Shown piece after piece: positions 55,229 to 64,000 of a DNA stretch of 64,000 bases (the first letter of the stretch is position 1; each line of letters opens with the position of its first letter). Both the position numbers and the translations under genes were made by a program. The notes beneath the pieces were generated by a model. That model searched no databases. It was not told the origin of the DNA and worked only from the letters and a program-made list of their open reading frames with translations. Source of the stretch: Oxalobacteraceae bacterium (GTDB taxonomy: Bacteria > Pseudomonadota > Gammaproteobacteria > Burkholderiales > Burkholderiaceae_D); NCBI GenBank assembly GCA_030698225.1, contig JAUYNR010000106.1, forward strand, positions 1 to 64,000, in the 5' to 3' direction.

Positions 55229-55564
55229 ATGAAAAACCGTCTCATTCCGGTTTTAGCTGCAGGCGCAGGCGTTGTTGCACTTTTGATTGGCAGTAACTCG
55301 GCATTTGCAGCAAGTGGTGCTGACCTGGCGCAAAAAAATGGCTGTATGGCTTGCCATGGCATCGACAAAAAAATACTTGGACCGGCGTTTAAGGATGTTG
55401 CTGGTAAGTACAAAGGTGATGCAGGTGCGGTAGCCATGCTTTCCAAAAAAATCAAGGATGGCAGTAGCGGTGTATGGGGCCCAATCCCGATGCCGCCGAA
55501 TGGTCCTAAAGTGAGCGATGCAGACATCAAGACATTGGCTGAGTGGGTTTTAGCCACTAAGTGA
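55229..55564 (+). CDS. nirM: Cytochrome c551/c552 (electron donor to NirS)
   Basis: A 111-residue monoheme cytochrome c with a signal peptide (to about residue 27), CMACH at 39–43, and the axial Met in GPIPMPPNGP. The length and loop match class I c551/c552 of the NirM type. It lies 13 bp after nirS with a GAGGAG site. Confidence 0.92.
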   Translation: MKNRLIPVLAAGAGVVALLIGSNSAFAASGADLAQKNGCMACHGIDKKILGPAFKDVAGKYKGDAGAVAMLSKKIKDGSSGVWGPIPMPPNGPKVSDADIKTLAEWVLATK

Positions 55565-55683
55565 GCAACTGCTAGTTGCTTAGATAATTACTTAGTTAAA
55601 TAAGCATCTGAACCGACACACGGGCTTTCGGGCCTGTGTTTCTCCCGCTCCCAAATAATACGTGGGAATACAGAATACAAAAA

Positions 55684-56112
55684 ATGTTGAGAGGTCTGCA
55701 AGTGCCTGTAAAACAGTGTGTTATCAAACAATGCGCGCAATGTGTCATTGCTAGTATTGCGGGCTTTACTCTGATTTTTTCTACTGCAGTTTTCGCCACC
55801 GAATATGTCGCACATTCCAGCACTGCATCAAGCACTTCATCCAGCACCGCAATTAGCGCAGCCCGGCGGGGCGAACTTATCTCGCTGGTGCGACAGGATT
55901 GTGGCTCTTGCCACGGATTGACGCTCAAAGGCGGTCTGGGTCCTTCGTTGCTGCCTGAAGCTTTAAAAGATAAATCTGCTGATTACCTCAAGTCCATCAT
56001 TCTGCATGGCCGCCCAGATACTGCGATGCCGCCCTGGCAGCGCTTTCTCAGCGAAGCCGAGGCCGAATGGATCGTGTTTAATTTGCAGAAGGGTTTTCCA
56101 AGTGAACGTTAA
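55684..56112 (+). CDS. nirC: c-type cytochrome NirC
   Basis: About 142 residues with a hydrophobic N-terminal segment, a Ser/Thr/Ala-rich stretch (45–60) and CGSCH at 73–77. The axial Met is probably in PDTAMPPWQRFL. NirC helps in d1 maturation or as an alternative donor. The start is uncertain: the ATG at 55684 has a weak ribosome binding site. The gene overlaps nirF. Confidence 0.85.
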   Translation: MLRGLQVPVKQCVIKQCAQCVIASIAGFTLIFSTAVFATEYVAHSSTASSTSSSTAISAARRGELISLVRQDCGSCHGLTLKGGLGPSLLPEALKDKSADYLKSIILHGRPDTAMPPWQRFLSEAEAEWIVFNLQKGFPSER

Positions 56113-57286
56113 AAAACTCCAAACAGTACTGCTTGCTACTGCGTTGTTCATTTTGGCCGGTTGTGCAGGTCCGGTTCTGCGCGGCACTGGCGACTTGGGT
56201 GTCGTCATCGAGCGTGCCAGCGGCAGCGTACAAATCGTTGACACCAGCAAGCGTGTAGCCCTGGCTACAGTGAAGGGCTTGGGCGATCTGTCCCATGCTT
56301 CGCTCGTGTATTCACGCGATGGTCGCTACGCGTATGTGTTTGGGCGCGACGGTGGCTTGAGCAAGGTTGACTTGCTGCGCGGCGTCATCGAGCACCGCGT
56401 GATGCAGGCGGGCAACAGTATTGGCGGTGCGATTTCGCAAGATGGCACTCTGGTGGCGGTACAGAATTATGTGCCGGGTGGCGTGAAGGTATTTTCAGCG
56501 GATACCCTGGAATTGATTGCGGACGTTCCATCGACTTATGGAACGGCTGGTTTGCGCTCCAAAGTGGTCGGCTTGGCAGATGCGCCAGGCAACCGTTTTG
56601 TCTGGAGCCTTTTTGATGCAGGTGAAATCTGGGTTGGGGATTTTTCCAATCCAGGCAAACCGCACATAGAGAAATTCAAGGATATAGGACTCCAGCCTTA
56701 TGACGGCCTGATCACGCCGAACGGACGTTACTATCTGGCCGGCCTGTTTGGCGAAGACGGCATGGCATTGCTGGATTTGTGGCATCCAGAGCAGGGCGTG
56801 CGCCGCATTCTCGATGGCTATGGCCGCGGACAGGAAAAACTGCCGGTATATAAAATGCCGCATCTGCGCGGCTGGGCTGTGGCCGGGCGTTATGCGTATC
56901 TACCTGCTGTAGGCCATCACGAAGTGCTGGTAGTGGATATGGAAACATGGCTTGAAATCGGACGCATCAAGGTTTCCAGCCAGCCGGTGTTTGTAATTGC
57001 ACGGCCTGACGGCCGGCAGGCATGGGTCATTTATGCATTCCCCGACAATGGCAAGGTGGATGTGATCGACACTGAAACCCGCAGCATTGTCAAACAATTG
57101 GCGCCTGGCAAGACCGTATTGCATATGGAGTTCACTCCGCGCGGCGAATCGGTCTGGATTTCGGCCCGTGACGACAACCGTGTGGTGGTGTACGACACTG
57201 AGAATTTTGCCCAACGTAACGTATTGTCGGCTGAATCGCCAAGCGGAATTTTCTTCACCCATCGTGCTGCGCGCATCGGATTCTGA
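56102..57286 (+). CDS. nirF: Heme d1 biosynthesis protein NirF (lipoprotein)
   Basis: About 394 residues. A GTG at 56102 with AAGGG upstream gives a lipoprotein signal with the lipobox LAGC (Cys21), so the protein is anchored in the membrane and faces the periplasm. A d1-type propeller follows (DGRYAYVFGRDGGLSKVD, AVGHHEVLVVD, and so on), as in NirF, which binds the d1 precursor late in its making. Overlaps nirC by 11 nt. Confidence 0.93.
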   Translation: MNVKKLQTVLLATALFILAGCAGPVLRGTGDLGVVIERASGSVQIVDTSKRVALATVKGLGDLSHASLVYSRDGRYAYVFGRDGGLSKVDLLRGVIEHRVMQAGNSIGGAISQDGTLVAVQNYVPGGVKVFSADTLELIADVPSTYGTAGLRSKVVGLADAPGNRFVWSLFDAGEIWVGDFSNPGKPHIEKFKDIGLQPYDGLITPNGRYYLAGLFGEDGMALLDLWHPEQGVRRILDGYGRGQEKLPVYKMPHLRGWAVAGRYAYLPAVGHHEVLVVDMETWLEIGRIKVSSQPVFVIARPDGRQAWVIYAFPDNGKVDVIDTETRSIVKQLAPGKTVLHMEFTPRGESVWISARDDNRVVVYDTENFAQRNVLSAESPSGIFFTHRAARIGF

Positions 57287-57302
57287 GGCGGAAAGGGAGC
57301 AT

Positions 57303-58382
57303 ATGTGCACGATCAATCTGGCAGCGTTGGAATTCAAGTTGTTGAATGATTTTCAGCGGGATTTTCCTCTGGTGACGCAGCCATTTGCCGCACTGGCCCA
57401 AAGTCTGGACGTTGATGAAGCGACTGTTATTGAAGTTTTGCAATCCATGCGCCAGCGGGGTTCGGTCAGTCGGGTCGGTGCTGTATTTCGGCCGAACGTG
57501 GTCGGGGTCAGTGTTCTGGCAGCTCTGGCTGTTTCTGCCGAGCGCTTGGAAGCGGTTGCTCTCCAGGTTAACGTATTTGCCGAGGTCAATCATAACTATG
57601 AGCGCGAACATCGTTTCAATCTCTGGTTCGTGGCTACCGCTTCTTCCGTCGAGCAACTGCAAGCCGTATTGCAGAAAATTGAAACCGTATGCGAATCGGG
57701 GACAGTGTTGGTGTTGCCGTTGCTGGAACAGTTTCACATCGATCTTGGGTTCGATCTTGGGTCCGCTTGCAGGTCTGACTCAGCATTAACAAAACCGCAA
57801 ATTTTTCAGCAGAATAAGCAAGCACCCACCGAAGTCGCTGCGATTGCATTGAGCCAGGACGAGCAGGCTTTCATGGCTGCTTTGCAGCGCGGTCTGCCGC
57901 TGGTTCCGCGGCCATTTGCACAATTGGGCTGGGCGGAGTCGGATGCGCTTGCGACTCTCGCGCGTTGGTGCAAGCAGGGCGTGATCAAGCGTTTCGGCGT
58001 GGTAGTGCGCCACCATGAACTGGGTTTTACTGCCAACGCGATGGTGGTGTGGAATGTGCCTGATGCGCTGGTTTCTGCAGTCGGCAGGCGCATTGCCGAT
58101 TCCGGCCGGGTCAGCTTGTGTTACCGCCGGCCGCGATGCTTGCCGGATTGGCCTTACAACCTGTTCTGCATGATCCATGGCAAAGACCGCAGCGAAGTAG
58201 AGCAGTGCATTGCTGACTTGACGCAGATGTGCGGGCTGGCCGAGTACCCGCACTCCATCCTGTTTAGCCGCCGCCGCTTCAAGCAATGCGGCGCCCAATA
58301 TGTGACGAATGCAATGAACGTGACGAATGCAGTTAATACAGCCAATTTAACCTTGCCGGAGCTTGCTTATGGACCCGATTGA
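57303..58382 (+). CDS. nirDL: Siroheme decarboxylase, fused NirD–NirL
   Basis: A 359-residue fusion of two Lrp/AsnC-like domains, which in other species are separate NirD and NirL. The first half (LLNDFQRDFPLVTQPFAALAQSL, RVGAVFRPNVVGVSVLAA, NHNYEREHRFNLWFV) and second half (ALQRGLPLVPRPFAQLGW, CYRRPRCLPDWPYNLFCMIHG) are joined by a Q/P-rich linker at about 165–180. With NirG and NirH it decarboxylates siroheme to didecarboxysiroheme. The ATG at 57303 has GGGAG upstream. Confidence 0.92.
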   Translation: MCTINLAALEFKLLNDFQRDFPLVTQPFAALAQSLDVDEATVIEVLQSMRQRGSVSRVGAVFRPNVVGVSVLAALAVSAERLEAVALQVNVFAEVNHNYEREHRFNLWFVATASSVEQLQAVLQKIETVCESGTVLVLPLLEQFHIDLGFDLGSACRSDSALTKPQIFQQNKQAPTEVAAIALSQDEQAFMAALQRGLPLVPRPFAQLGWAESDALATLARWCKQGVIKRFGVVVRHHELGFTANAMVVWNVPDALVSAVGRRIADSGRVSLCYRRPRCLPDWPYNLFCMIHGKDRSEVEQCIADLTQMCGLAEYPHSILFSRRRFKQCGAQYVTNAMNVTNAVNTANLTLPELAYGPD

Positions 58383-58812
58383 CCGTGCCATCATCAACGG
58401 CCTGCAAGAAGGGCTGGCAGTGTGCGAGCGGCCTTATCTGGAAGCGGCGCTGCGCCTCGGCCTGGATGAAGATGAACTGATTGCGCGGCTGACCCGCATG
58501 CTGGCCGAAGGCGTGCTGACGCGCATTGGGCCGCTGTACCAGATTGAACGTATCGGCGGCGCTTTTACCCTGGCCGCGCTGCATGCTCCGCTTGCAGACT
58601 TTGAGCGGGTGGCGCAACAGGTCAATGCCTTGCCGCAGGTCGCGCACAATTATGCACGCGAACATGATCTGAATATGTGGTTCGTCATCGCCACTGAAAC
58701 CCCGGCAGAAATTGCCAGCGTGATCGATACGATAGAGCAGCAAACCGGCTGCAGCGTATTCAACTTCCCCAAATCTCGCGAGTATTTCGTCGAGTTGAAA
58801 TTAAAGGCATAA
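58369..58812 (+). CDS. nirG: Siroheme decarboxylase subunit NirG
   Basis: About 147 residues, a single Lrp/AsnC-like unit (IDRAIINGLQEGLAVCERPYLEAA, TRIGPLYQIERIGGAFTLAA, HNYAREHDLNMWFVIA). The ATG at 58369 follows GGAG and overlaps the nirDL end by 14 nt. Confidence 0.92.
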   Translation: MDPIDRAIINGLQEGLAVCERPYLEAALRLGLDEDELIARLTRMLAEGVLTRIGPLYQIERIGGAFTLAALHAPLADFERVAQQVNALPQVAHNYAREHDLNMWFVIATETPAEIASVIDTIEQQTGCSVFNFPKSREYFVELKLKA

Positions 58813-58816
58813 CGGA

Positions 58817-59353
58817 ATGCCCATTACATCCGCAACTGCACCACAGGCGATTGACGCCATCGATCGCGCCATCATCGTAGCGACCCAGGGCGGCTTGCCG
58901 CTGGTGGCGCGTCCTTACCACGCGATTGCGGAAAGCCTGCAACTGGAGCCGCAGCAAGTGATGGAACGGATGCTGCGCATGCAGCAGGCTGGCGTGATTC
59001 GCCGTTTAGGTGTGGTGCCGAATCATTATGCAATTGGCTACCGCGCCAACGGCATGTCGGTGTGGGATGTGCCGGATGCGCTGGTAGATCAGTTAGGAGC
59101 ATCGGTGGGCAGCTTTGCCTTCGTCAGCCATTGTTACTGCCGCCCGCGCTGTCTGCCGCAATGGCCGTACAACCTGTTCGCGATGGTACACGGCAAGAGC
59201 CGCGACGAGGTCGAAGAGAAAGTGACGCAAATCGCCGCGCTGCTAGGCGAGCATGCGCGCAGTCACACCATCTTGTATAGCACCCGCATATTGAAAAAAA
59301 CCGGCTTGCGGCTCAACCAGCAAACCAAGGCAACGCAAAAAATTGCCGGCTGA
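58817..59353 (+). CDS. nirH: Siroheme decarboxylase subunit NirH
   Basis: A 178-residue Lrp/AsnC-like protein with IDRAIIVATQGGLPLVARPYHAIAE, VVPNHYAIGYRANGMSVWDV and HCYCRPRCLPQWPYNLFAMVHG. It resembles NirL more closely than NirG does. It starts 4 bp after nirG. Confidence 0.92.
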   Translation: MPITSATAPQAIDAIDRAIIVATQGGLPLVARPYHAIAESLQLEPQQVMERMLRMQQAGVIRRLGVVPNHYAIGYRANGMSVWDVPDALVDQLGASVGSFAFVSHCYCRPRCLPQWPYNLFAMVHGKSRDEVEEKVTQIAALLGEHARSHTILYSTRILKKTGLRLNQQTKATQKIAG

Positions 59354-59375
59354 AAGACAAGGAAAAGGAAAAATC

Positions 59376-60581
59376 ATGTTTCGAATTACCCAATACATGC
59401 GAGAAATCGCCCATCCGACGCCACTGCAACCCAAGCGCAATCCGCCCGGCCCAGTAGTGATCTGGAACCTGATCCGGCGCTGCAACCTGACCTGCAAGCA
59501 TTGTTATTCGATTTCGGCCGACAAGGATTTCGCCGGCGAATTGAGCACGACTGAAGTGTATGGCGTGATGGACGATTTGCGCGGCTTCGGCGTACCGGTG
59601 CTGATCCTGTCGGGCGGCGAGCCCTTGTTGCGCGAGGATATTTATGACCTCGCACGCCGCGCCAAAGAGCTGGGGTTCTATGTCGGCCTGTCGACCAACG
59701 GCACTCTGATAGATGAATCGAATATCGAACGTATCGCCGCTATCGGCTTTGATTATGTCGGCATCAGCCTGGATGGCCTGCGCGAAACGCACGATATATT
59801 TCGCCGCAAGCAAGGTGCATTCGACGCTTCATTGCATGGCGTCAAACTATGCCGCGACGCCGGCATCAAGATCGGCGTGCGGTTCACGCTGACACAGGAC
59901 AATGCGAAAGATTTGCCGGCGTTGCTGAAGCTGGTGGACGACGAAGGCATCGACAAATTTTACCTGTCGCACCTGAATTATGCCGGACGCGGCAACAAGA
60001 ACCGCGGCCATGATGCATTCCTGGAAACCACCCGCAATGCGATGGATTTGCTGTTCGATACCTGCTGGGAGAATATCCAGAATGGCGTCGAAAAGGAATT
60101 CGTCACCGGCAATAACGATGCTGACGGCGTCTACCTGCTGCACTGGGTGCGCCGTCGTTTCCCCGAACGGGAGGCGGCCCTGCGCGCCAAACTGGCGCAA
60201 TGGGGCGGCAACTCGTCCGGCGTTAATGTTGCCAATATCGACAATCTTGGCAATGTCCATCCCGACACGTTCTGGTGGCATCACAACCTGGGTAATGTGC
60301 GTGAGCGGCCGTTTTCCGAAATCTGGAACGACACTTCCGACCCGCTGATGGCCGGCTTGAAAGCGGTGCCGCGTGTGATTAAAGGCCGTTGCGGCGAATG
60401 CAGTTATTTTGATGTTTGTGGCGGCAATACCCGGGTGCGTGCGTTGCAATTGACGGACGACCCTTGGCAGGAAGACCCCGCATGCTACATGTCGGATGCG
60501 GAAATCGGACTCGATAGCGGACGGGAGCGGGTCAAGATGGCACCGTACATTCCGGTGCGACGCGCGAGGGCTGCAGAATGA
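59376..60581 (+). CDS. nirJ: Heme d1 biosynthesis radical SAM protein NirJ
   Basis: A 401-residue radical SAM enzyme. The CxxxCxxC cluster motif is RRCNLTCKHCYS (residues about 36–47), LSGGEPLLRED follows, and the C-terminal SPASM-like cysteines are in GRCGECSYFDVCGG. NirJ removes propionates in making d1. The ATG at 59376 follows AAAGGAAAAA. It overlaps nirN by 4 nt. Confidence 0.94.
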   Translation: MFRITQYMREIAHPTPLQPKRNPPGPVVIWNLIRRCNLTCKHCYSISADKDFAGELSTTEVYGVMDDLRGFGVPVLILSGGEPLLREDIYDLARRAKELGFYVGLSTNGTLIDESNIERIAAIGFDYVGISLDGLRETHDIFRRKQGAFDASLHGVKLCRDAGIKIGVRFTLTQDNAKDLPALLKLVDDEGIDKFYLSHLNYAGRGNKNRGHDAFLETTRNAMDLLFDTCWENIQNGVEKEFVTGNNDADGVYLLHWVRRRFPEREAALRAKLAQWGGNSSGVNVANIDNLGNVHPDTFWWHHNLGNVRERPFSEIWNDTSDPLMAGLKAVPRVIKGRCGECSYFDVCGGNTRVRALQLTDDPWQEDPACYMSDAEIGLDSGRERVKMAPYIPVRRARAAE

Positions 60582-62185
60582 GGCCGGCGTCAGTGAACAG
60601 GCTGCTATGCGGTTTGACGCTGGCGCTGGCCGGCACCGCGTTTTCAGCATCGGCGGCACCCAACGATCCGGCGGATGCGCCCGTTGCTGCGGCATTGAAT
60701 ACCAATGTAAATACGATCTATCAGGCCAACTGCGCCTCCTGTCACGGCGCCGATCGCCTCGGCGCAACCGGGCCGGCTTTATTGCCGGGCAATCTGGATC
60801 GCCTGCGTCGCCCGGCCGCCATCAAGACCATCACCGAAGGCCGCATTGCGACCCAGATGCCGGCTTTTGGCGCCACCCTGAGTGCGCAACAGATCAGCGC
60901 GCTGGCCGATCTGATCTATGCGCCGCTGGCGCAGACACCGGTCTGGGGCATGGATGAAATTCGCGCCTCGCGGATTGAACACGTAAAAGTCGGCAGCCTG
61001 CCCGACAAGCCGGTATTCAAGGCAGATCCGCTGAACCTCTTTGTGGTGGTGGAAATTGGCGACCATCATGCGACGATTCTGGATGGCGACAAGTTCGAAC
61101 CGATTGTCCGTTTTCCAACCCGTTATGCATTGCATGGCGGCCCGAAATTTTCGCCGGACGGACGCTATGTGTATTTTGCGTCGCGTGACGGCTGGATCGC
61201 CAAATACGATATCTGGAACCTGAAAATGGTGGCGGAAGTGCGTGCCGGCATCAATACCCGCAATCTGGCGGTCTCCAGCGACGGGCGCTTTGCGATGGTC
61301 GCCAATTATTTTCCGAATACGCTGGTGGCATTCGATACCCGCGACTTGTCGCCGATCCGTGTGATTGATGTCAAGGACGATAACGGCAAGTCCTCGCGCG
61401 TGTCCGCCGTGTACGACGCTGCGCCGCGCAACAGCTTCATCGCCGCGCTGAAAGATATCCCAGAAGTATGGGAGCTGAGTTACGACGAAAAAGCGCCGCC
61501 CGTCTATGCCGGCCTGGTGCATGACTACAAGATGGCCGAAGGGCTGGCCGTCAAGGGACCATTTCCACCGCGCCGCATCAAGCTGGATGACTTTCTGGAC
61601 GATTTCTTCTTCGATCCGGCTTACAACCACGTGATCGGGTCTTCTCGCGGCGGCCACGGTCAAGTGATAAACCTGAATATCGGACGCAAGATTGCCGATG
61701 TCGATTTGCCTGGCCTGCCGCATCTGGGTTCCGGCATAAGCTGGGATTATCAGGGTCATCCCGTGGTGGCGTCGCCCAACCTGAAAGAGGGCGTGGTGTC
61801 GGTAATCGACATGAAAACCTGGAAAACCATCAAGCAGATACCGACGCTGGGACCGGGTTTCTTCATGCGCAGCCATGAGAAGACGCCGTATGCCTGGGTC
61901 GATGTATTCAATGACCCAAAACACCATGATGTGATCCAGATCATCGACAAGAAGACGCTGGAAATCGTCAAACAATTAAAGCCCCGCCCGGGGAAAATTG
62001 CCGCGCATACCGAATTCACGCGCAACGGCAAATACGCAGTGGTGAGCATCTGGGAAAACGATGGCGAACTGGTCATCTACGATGCGAAAACGCTGGAGAT
62101 AGTCAAGCGCATCCCGATGAACAAGCCTTCCGGCAAATACAATGTGTACAACAAGATCACGCGCTCGGAGGGCACCAGTCATTGA
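60578..62185 (+). CDS. nirN: Periplasmic cytochrome with d1 domain, NirN
   Basis: A 535-residue NirS paralogue: signal peptide (to about 27), CASCH at 52–56, then a d1 propeller with DHHATILDGDKFEPI and GGPKFSPDGRYVYFASRDGW. NirN is the last enzyme of d1 synthesis, making the acrylate double bond and handing d1 to NirS. It ends the operon with a terminator 20 nt downstream. Confidence 0.93.
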   Translation: MRPASVNRLLCGLTLALAGTAFSASAAPNDPADAPVAAALNTNVNTIYQANCASCHGADRLGATGPALLPGNLDRLRRPAAIKTITEGRIATQMPAFGATLSAQQISALADLIYAPLAQTPVWGMDEIRASRIEHVKVGSLPDKPVFKADPLNLFVVVEIGDHHATILDGDKFEPIVRFPTRYALHGGPKFSPDGRYVYFASRDGWIAKYDIWNLKMVAEVRAGINTRNLAVSSDGRFAMVANYFPNTLVAFDTRDLSPIRVIDVKDDNGKSSRVSAVYDAAPRNSFIAALKDIPEVWELSYDEKAPPVYAGLVHDYKMAEGLAVKGPFPPRRIKLDDFLDDFFFDPAYNHVIGSSRGGHGQVINLNIGRKIADVDLPGLPHLGSGISWDYQGHPVVASPNLKEGVVSVIDMKTWKTIKQIPTLGPGFFMRSHEKTPYAWVDVFNDPKHHDVIQIIDKKTLEIVKQLKPRPGKIAAHTEFTRNGKYAVVSIWENDGELVIYDAKTLEIVKRIPMNKPSGKYNVYNKITRSEGTSH

Positions 62186-62204
62186 CTGTCTGATGACTGG
62201 GGAT

Positions 62205-62237
62205 AAAAAGCCGCTTGTGAATGCAAGCGGCTTTTTT
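62205..62237 (+). terminator. Rho-independent terminator of the nir operon
   Basis: AAAAAGCCGCTTG and CAAGCGGCTTTTTT form a strong stem with a 6-nt loop and a U-run, just past nirN. Confidence 0.92.
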
Positions 62238-62320
62238 GATTTTTGGCCAGCAAGAACCTGCTGTGACATTTACAATCGAAAACACCGCCGTCCGCTTGCT
62301 GATGCTGGCGCATCCAGTAG

Positions 62321-63385
<1,065 letters not shown>

Positions 63386-63417
63386 TTTGTATTTTTGTAA
63401 TTTAGTAGAGTATTTTT

Positions 63418-63480
63418 AATTACCGCATATTTTATATGCGGATAATCCATTGTTTTTTGTTATACATAGGCATGTATAAT
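63418..63480 (+). repeat. Dispersed AT-rich repeat, copy F
   Basis: CCGCATAT / ATATGCGG with a 3-nt loop (63423–63441), then CCATTGTTTTTT, then TTATACATAGGCATGTAT with the ATAC-N8-GTAT dyad. It is longer than the other copies by about 12 bp in the middle and lies just upstream of the ABC permease gene. Confidence 0.65.
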
Positions 63481-63534
63481 AATTTAGCCGTTTGCCTGGC
63501 TTGAGTATCCTGTCGAAATTGTGAAGGCCACCTT

Positions 63535-64000
63535 TTGATTCTCAAACAATCCCTGCGCATGACGCTGCGCGACTGGCGCGCCGGCGAGTTGCGTTTTCTG
63601 CTGATTGCACTGGTGGTGGCGGTTGCCGCCTTGTCTTCGGTCGGTTTCTTTGTCGACCGCATGGGTGCCGGGCTGGAGCGTGATGCGCTGCAATTGATCG
63701 GTGCCGACTTGCTGATCCGGGCCGATCAGACGATCGATCCGCTCTGGCGTACCGAGGCGCAGCGGCGCGGCCTTAGGTTGGCCGACACCGTGACCTTTCC
63801 CAGCATGGCAACGTCCGGCTCGGGCGACGATTCGATATCCCGCTTGGTTGCGCTGAAAGCGGTGTCGGCAGGCTACCCGTTGCGCGGCAGCATGAAGATT
63901 TTCGAGCGCCCCGATGGGCCGGAGCAGATCACGCGCGCGATTCCGGCGCCCGGCACGGTATGGGTCGATCCGGCGCTGCTGACCGGCCTGAAGCTGGCGA
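63535..64000 (+). CDS. FtsX-like ABC transporter permease, N-terminal fragment
   Basis: About 155 residues to the window edge. A short cytoplasmic start (QSLRMTLRDWRAGELRFLL) leads into a membrane helix (IALVVAVAALSSVGFFVDRM), then the extracytoplasmic domain with LGADLLIRADQ-type sequence (LIGADLLIRADQTID). This is the YbbP/DUF214 group of permeases that pair with a LolD-like ATPase. The start appears to be TTG at 63535 with AAGG upstream; no in-frame ATG is close. Confidence 0.85.
   Translation, partial: MILKQSLRMTLRDWRAGELRFLLIALVVAVAALSSVGFFVDRMGAGLERDALQLIGADLLIRADQTIDPLWRTEAQRRGLRLADTVTFPSMATSGSGDDSISRLVALKAVSAGYPLRGSMKIFERPDGPEQITRAIPAPGTVWVDPALLTGLKLA

Overview
The window looks like a chromosomal segment of a betaproteobacterium, probably Burkholderiales and perhaps Oxalobacteraceae. 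The pointers are the panC–scpA–DUF3460 block, a DUF3563 gene, moderately high GC coding with AT-rich gaps, and a cytochrome cd1 denitrification cluster. The family assignment is an inference from gene content.

Layout. 1–10 kb: a mixed region with the end of a NarX-type histidine kinase, two cupins, two VOC proteins, small membrane proteins, a HiPIP electron carrier, a DUF445 protein, a first bluB under a cobalamin riboswitch, and a RoxA-like ribosomal oxygenase. 10.3–36.8 kb: a single-strand (minus) cobalamin super-cluster. Read in transcription order it is cbtB-cbtA, then ferredoxin, cobN, chlI/D, cbiE, cbiX-cbiC fusion, cbiD, cobI, cobM, cbiG, cobJ-cbiJ fusion, cobW, cobO, cobB, a second bluB, hupE, btuC, btuD, cobU, cbiB, cobD, btuF, cobQ. 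A BtuB-type TonB receptor (37.3–39.3 kb) follows. cbtB and the receptor each have a cobalamin riboswitch. 39.8–43.5 kb: housekeeping genes (cysK, DUF3563, panC, scpA, DUF3460). 43.9–51.0 kb: a six-gene Hyf-like membrane complex (hyfBCEFGI) whose 'large subunit' lacks all four NiFe-binding cysteines, so it is an energy-converting-hydrogenase-related (Ehr-type) complex and not a hydrogenase. A good sigma-54 promoter candidate lies upstream. 51.3–52.3 kb: a truncated tyrosine integrase and a tRNA-Arg 3' fragment mark an old integration site. 52.4–62.2 kb: the heme d1/nitrite reductase cluster nirE <> nirS-M-C-F-DL-G-H-J-N. The end holds adenine deaminase and the start of an FtsX-like ABC permease.

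How the parts work together. Corrin import (BtuB, BtuCDF), cobalt uptake (CbtAB, HupE) and nearly complete de novo corrin synthesis are placed together under B12 control. Both an early cobaltochelatase (CbiX) and a late one (CobN plus ChlI/D) are present, with CbiD/CbiG of the oxygen-independent route; CbiT and CobS/CobV are not in the window. The nir cluster makes the cd1 nitrite reductase and its d1 heme from uroporphyrinogen III, using SUMT (NirE).

The most novel signal that the genes do not explain is a dispersed AT-rich repeat of about 50 bp, with at least six copies in gaps across the window. It has a TTACCGCA-like head and an ATAC-N8-GTAT dyad. Other notable points are a 98-bp MITE-like palindrome inside the cob operon, a relic of a second cobQ 3' end, and a perfect palindrome of two consensus DnaA boxes.
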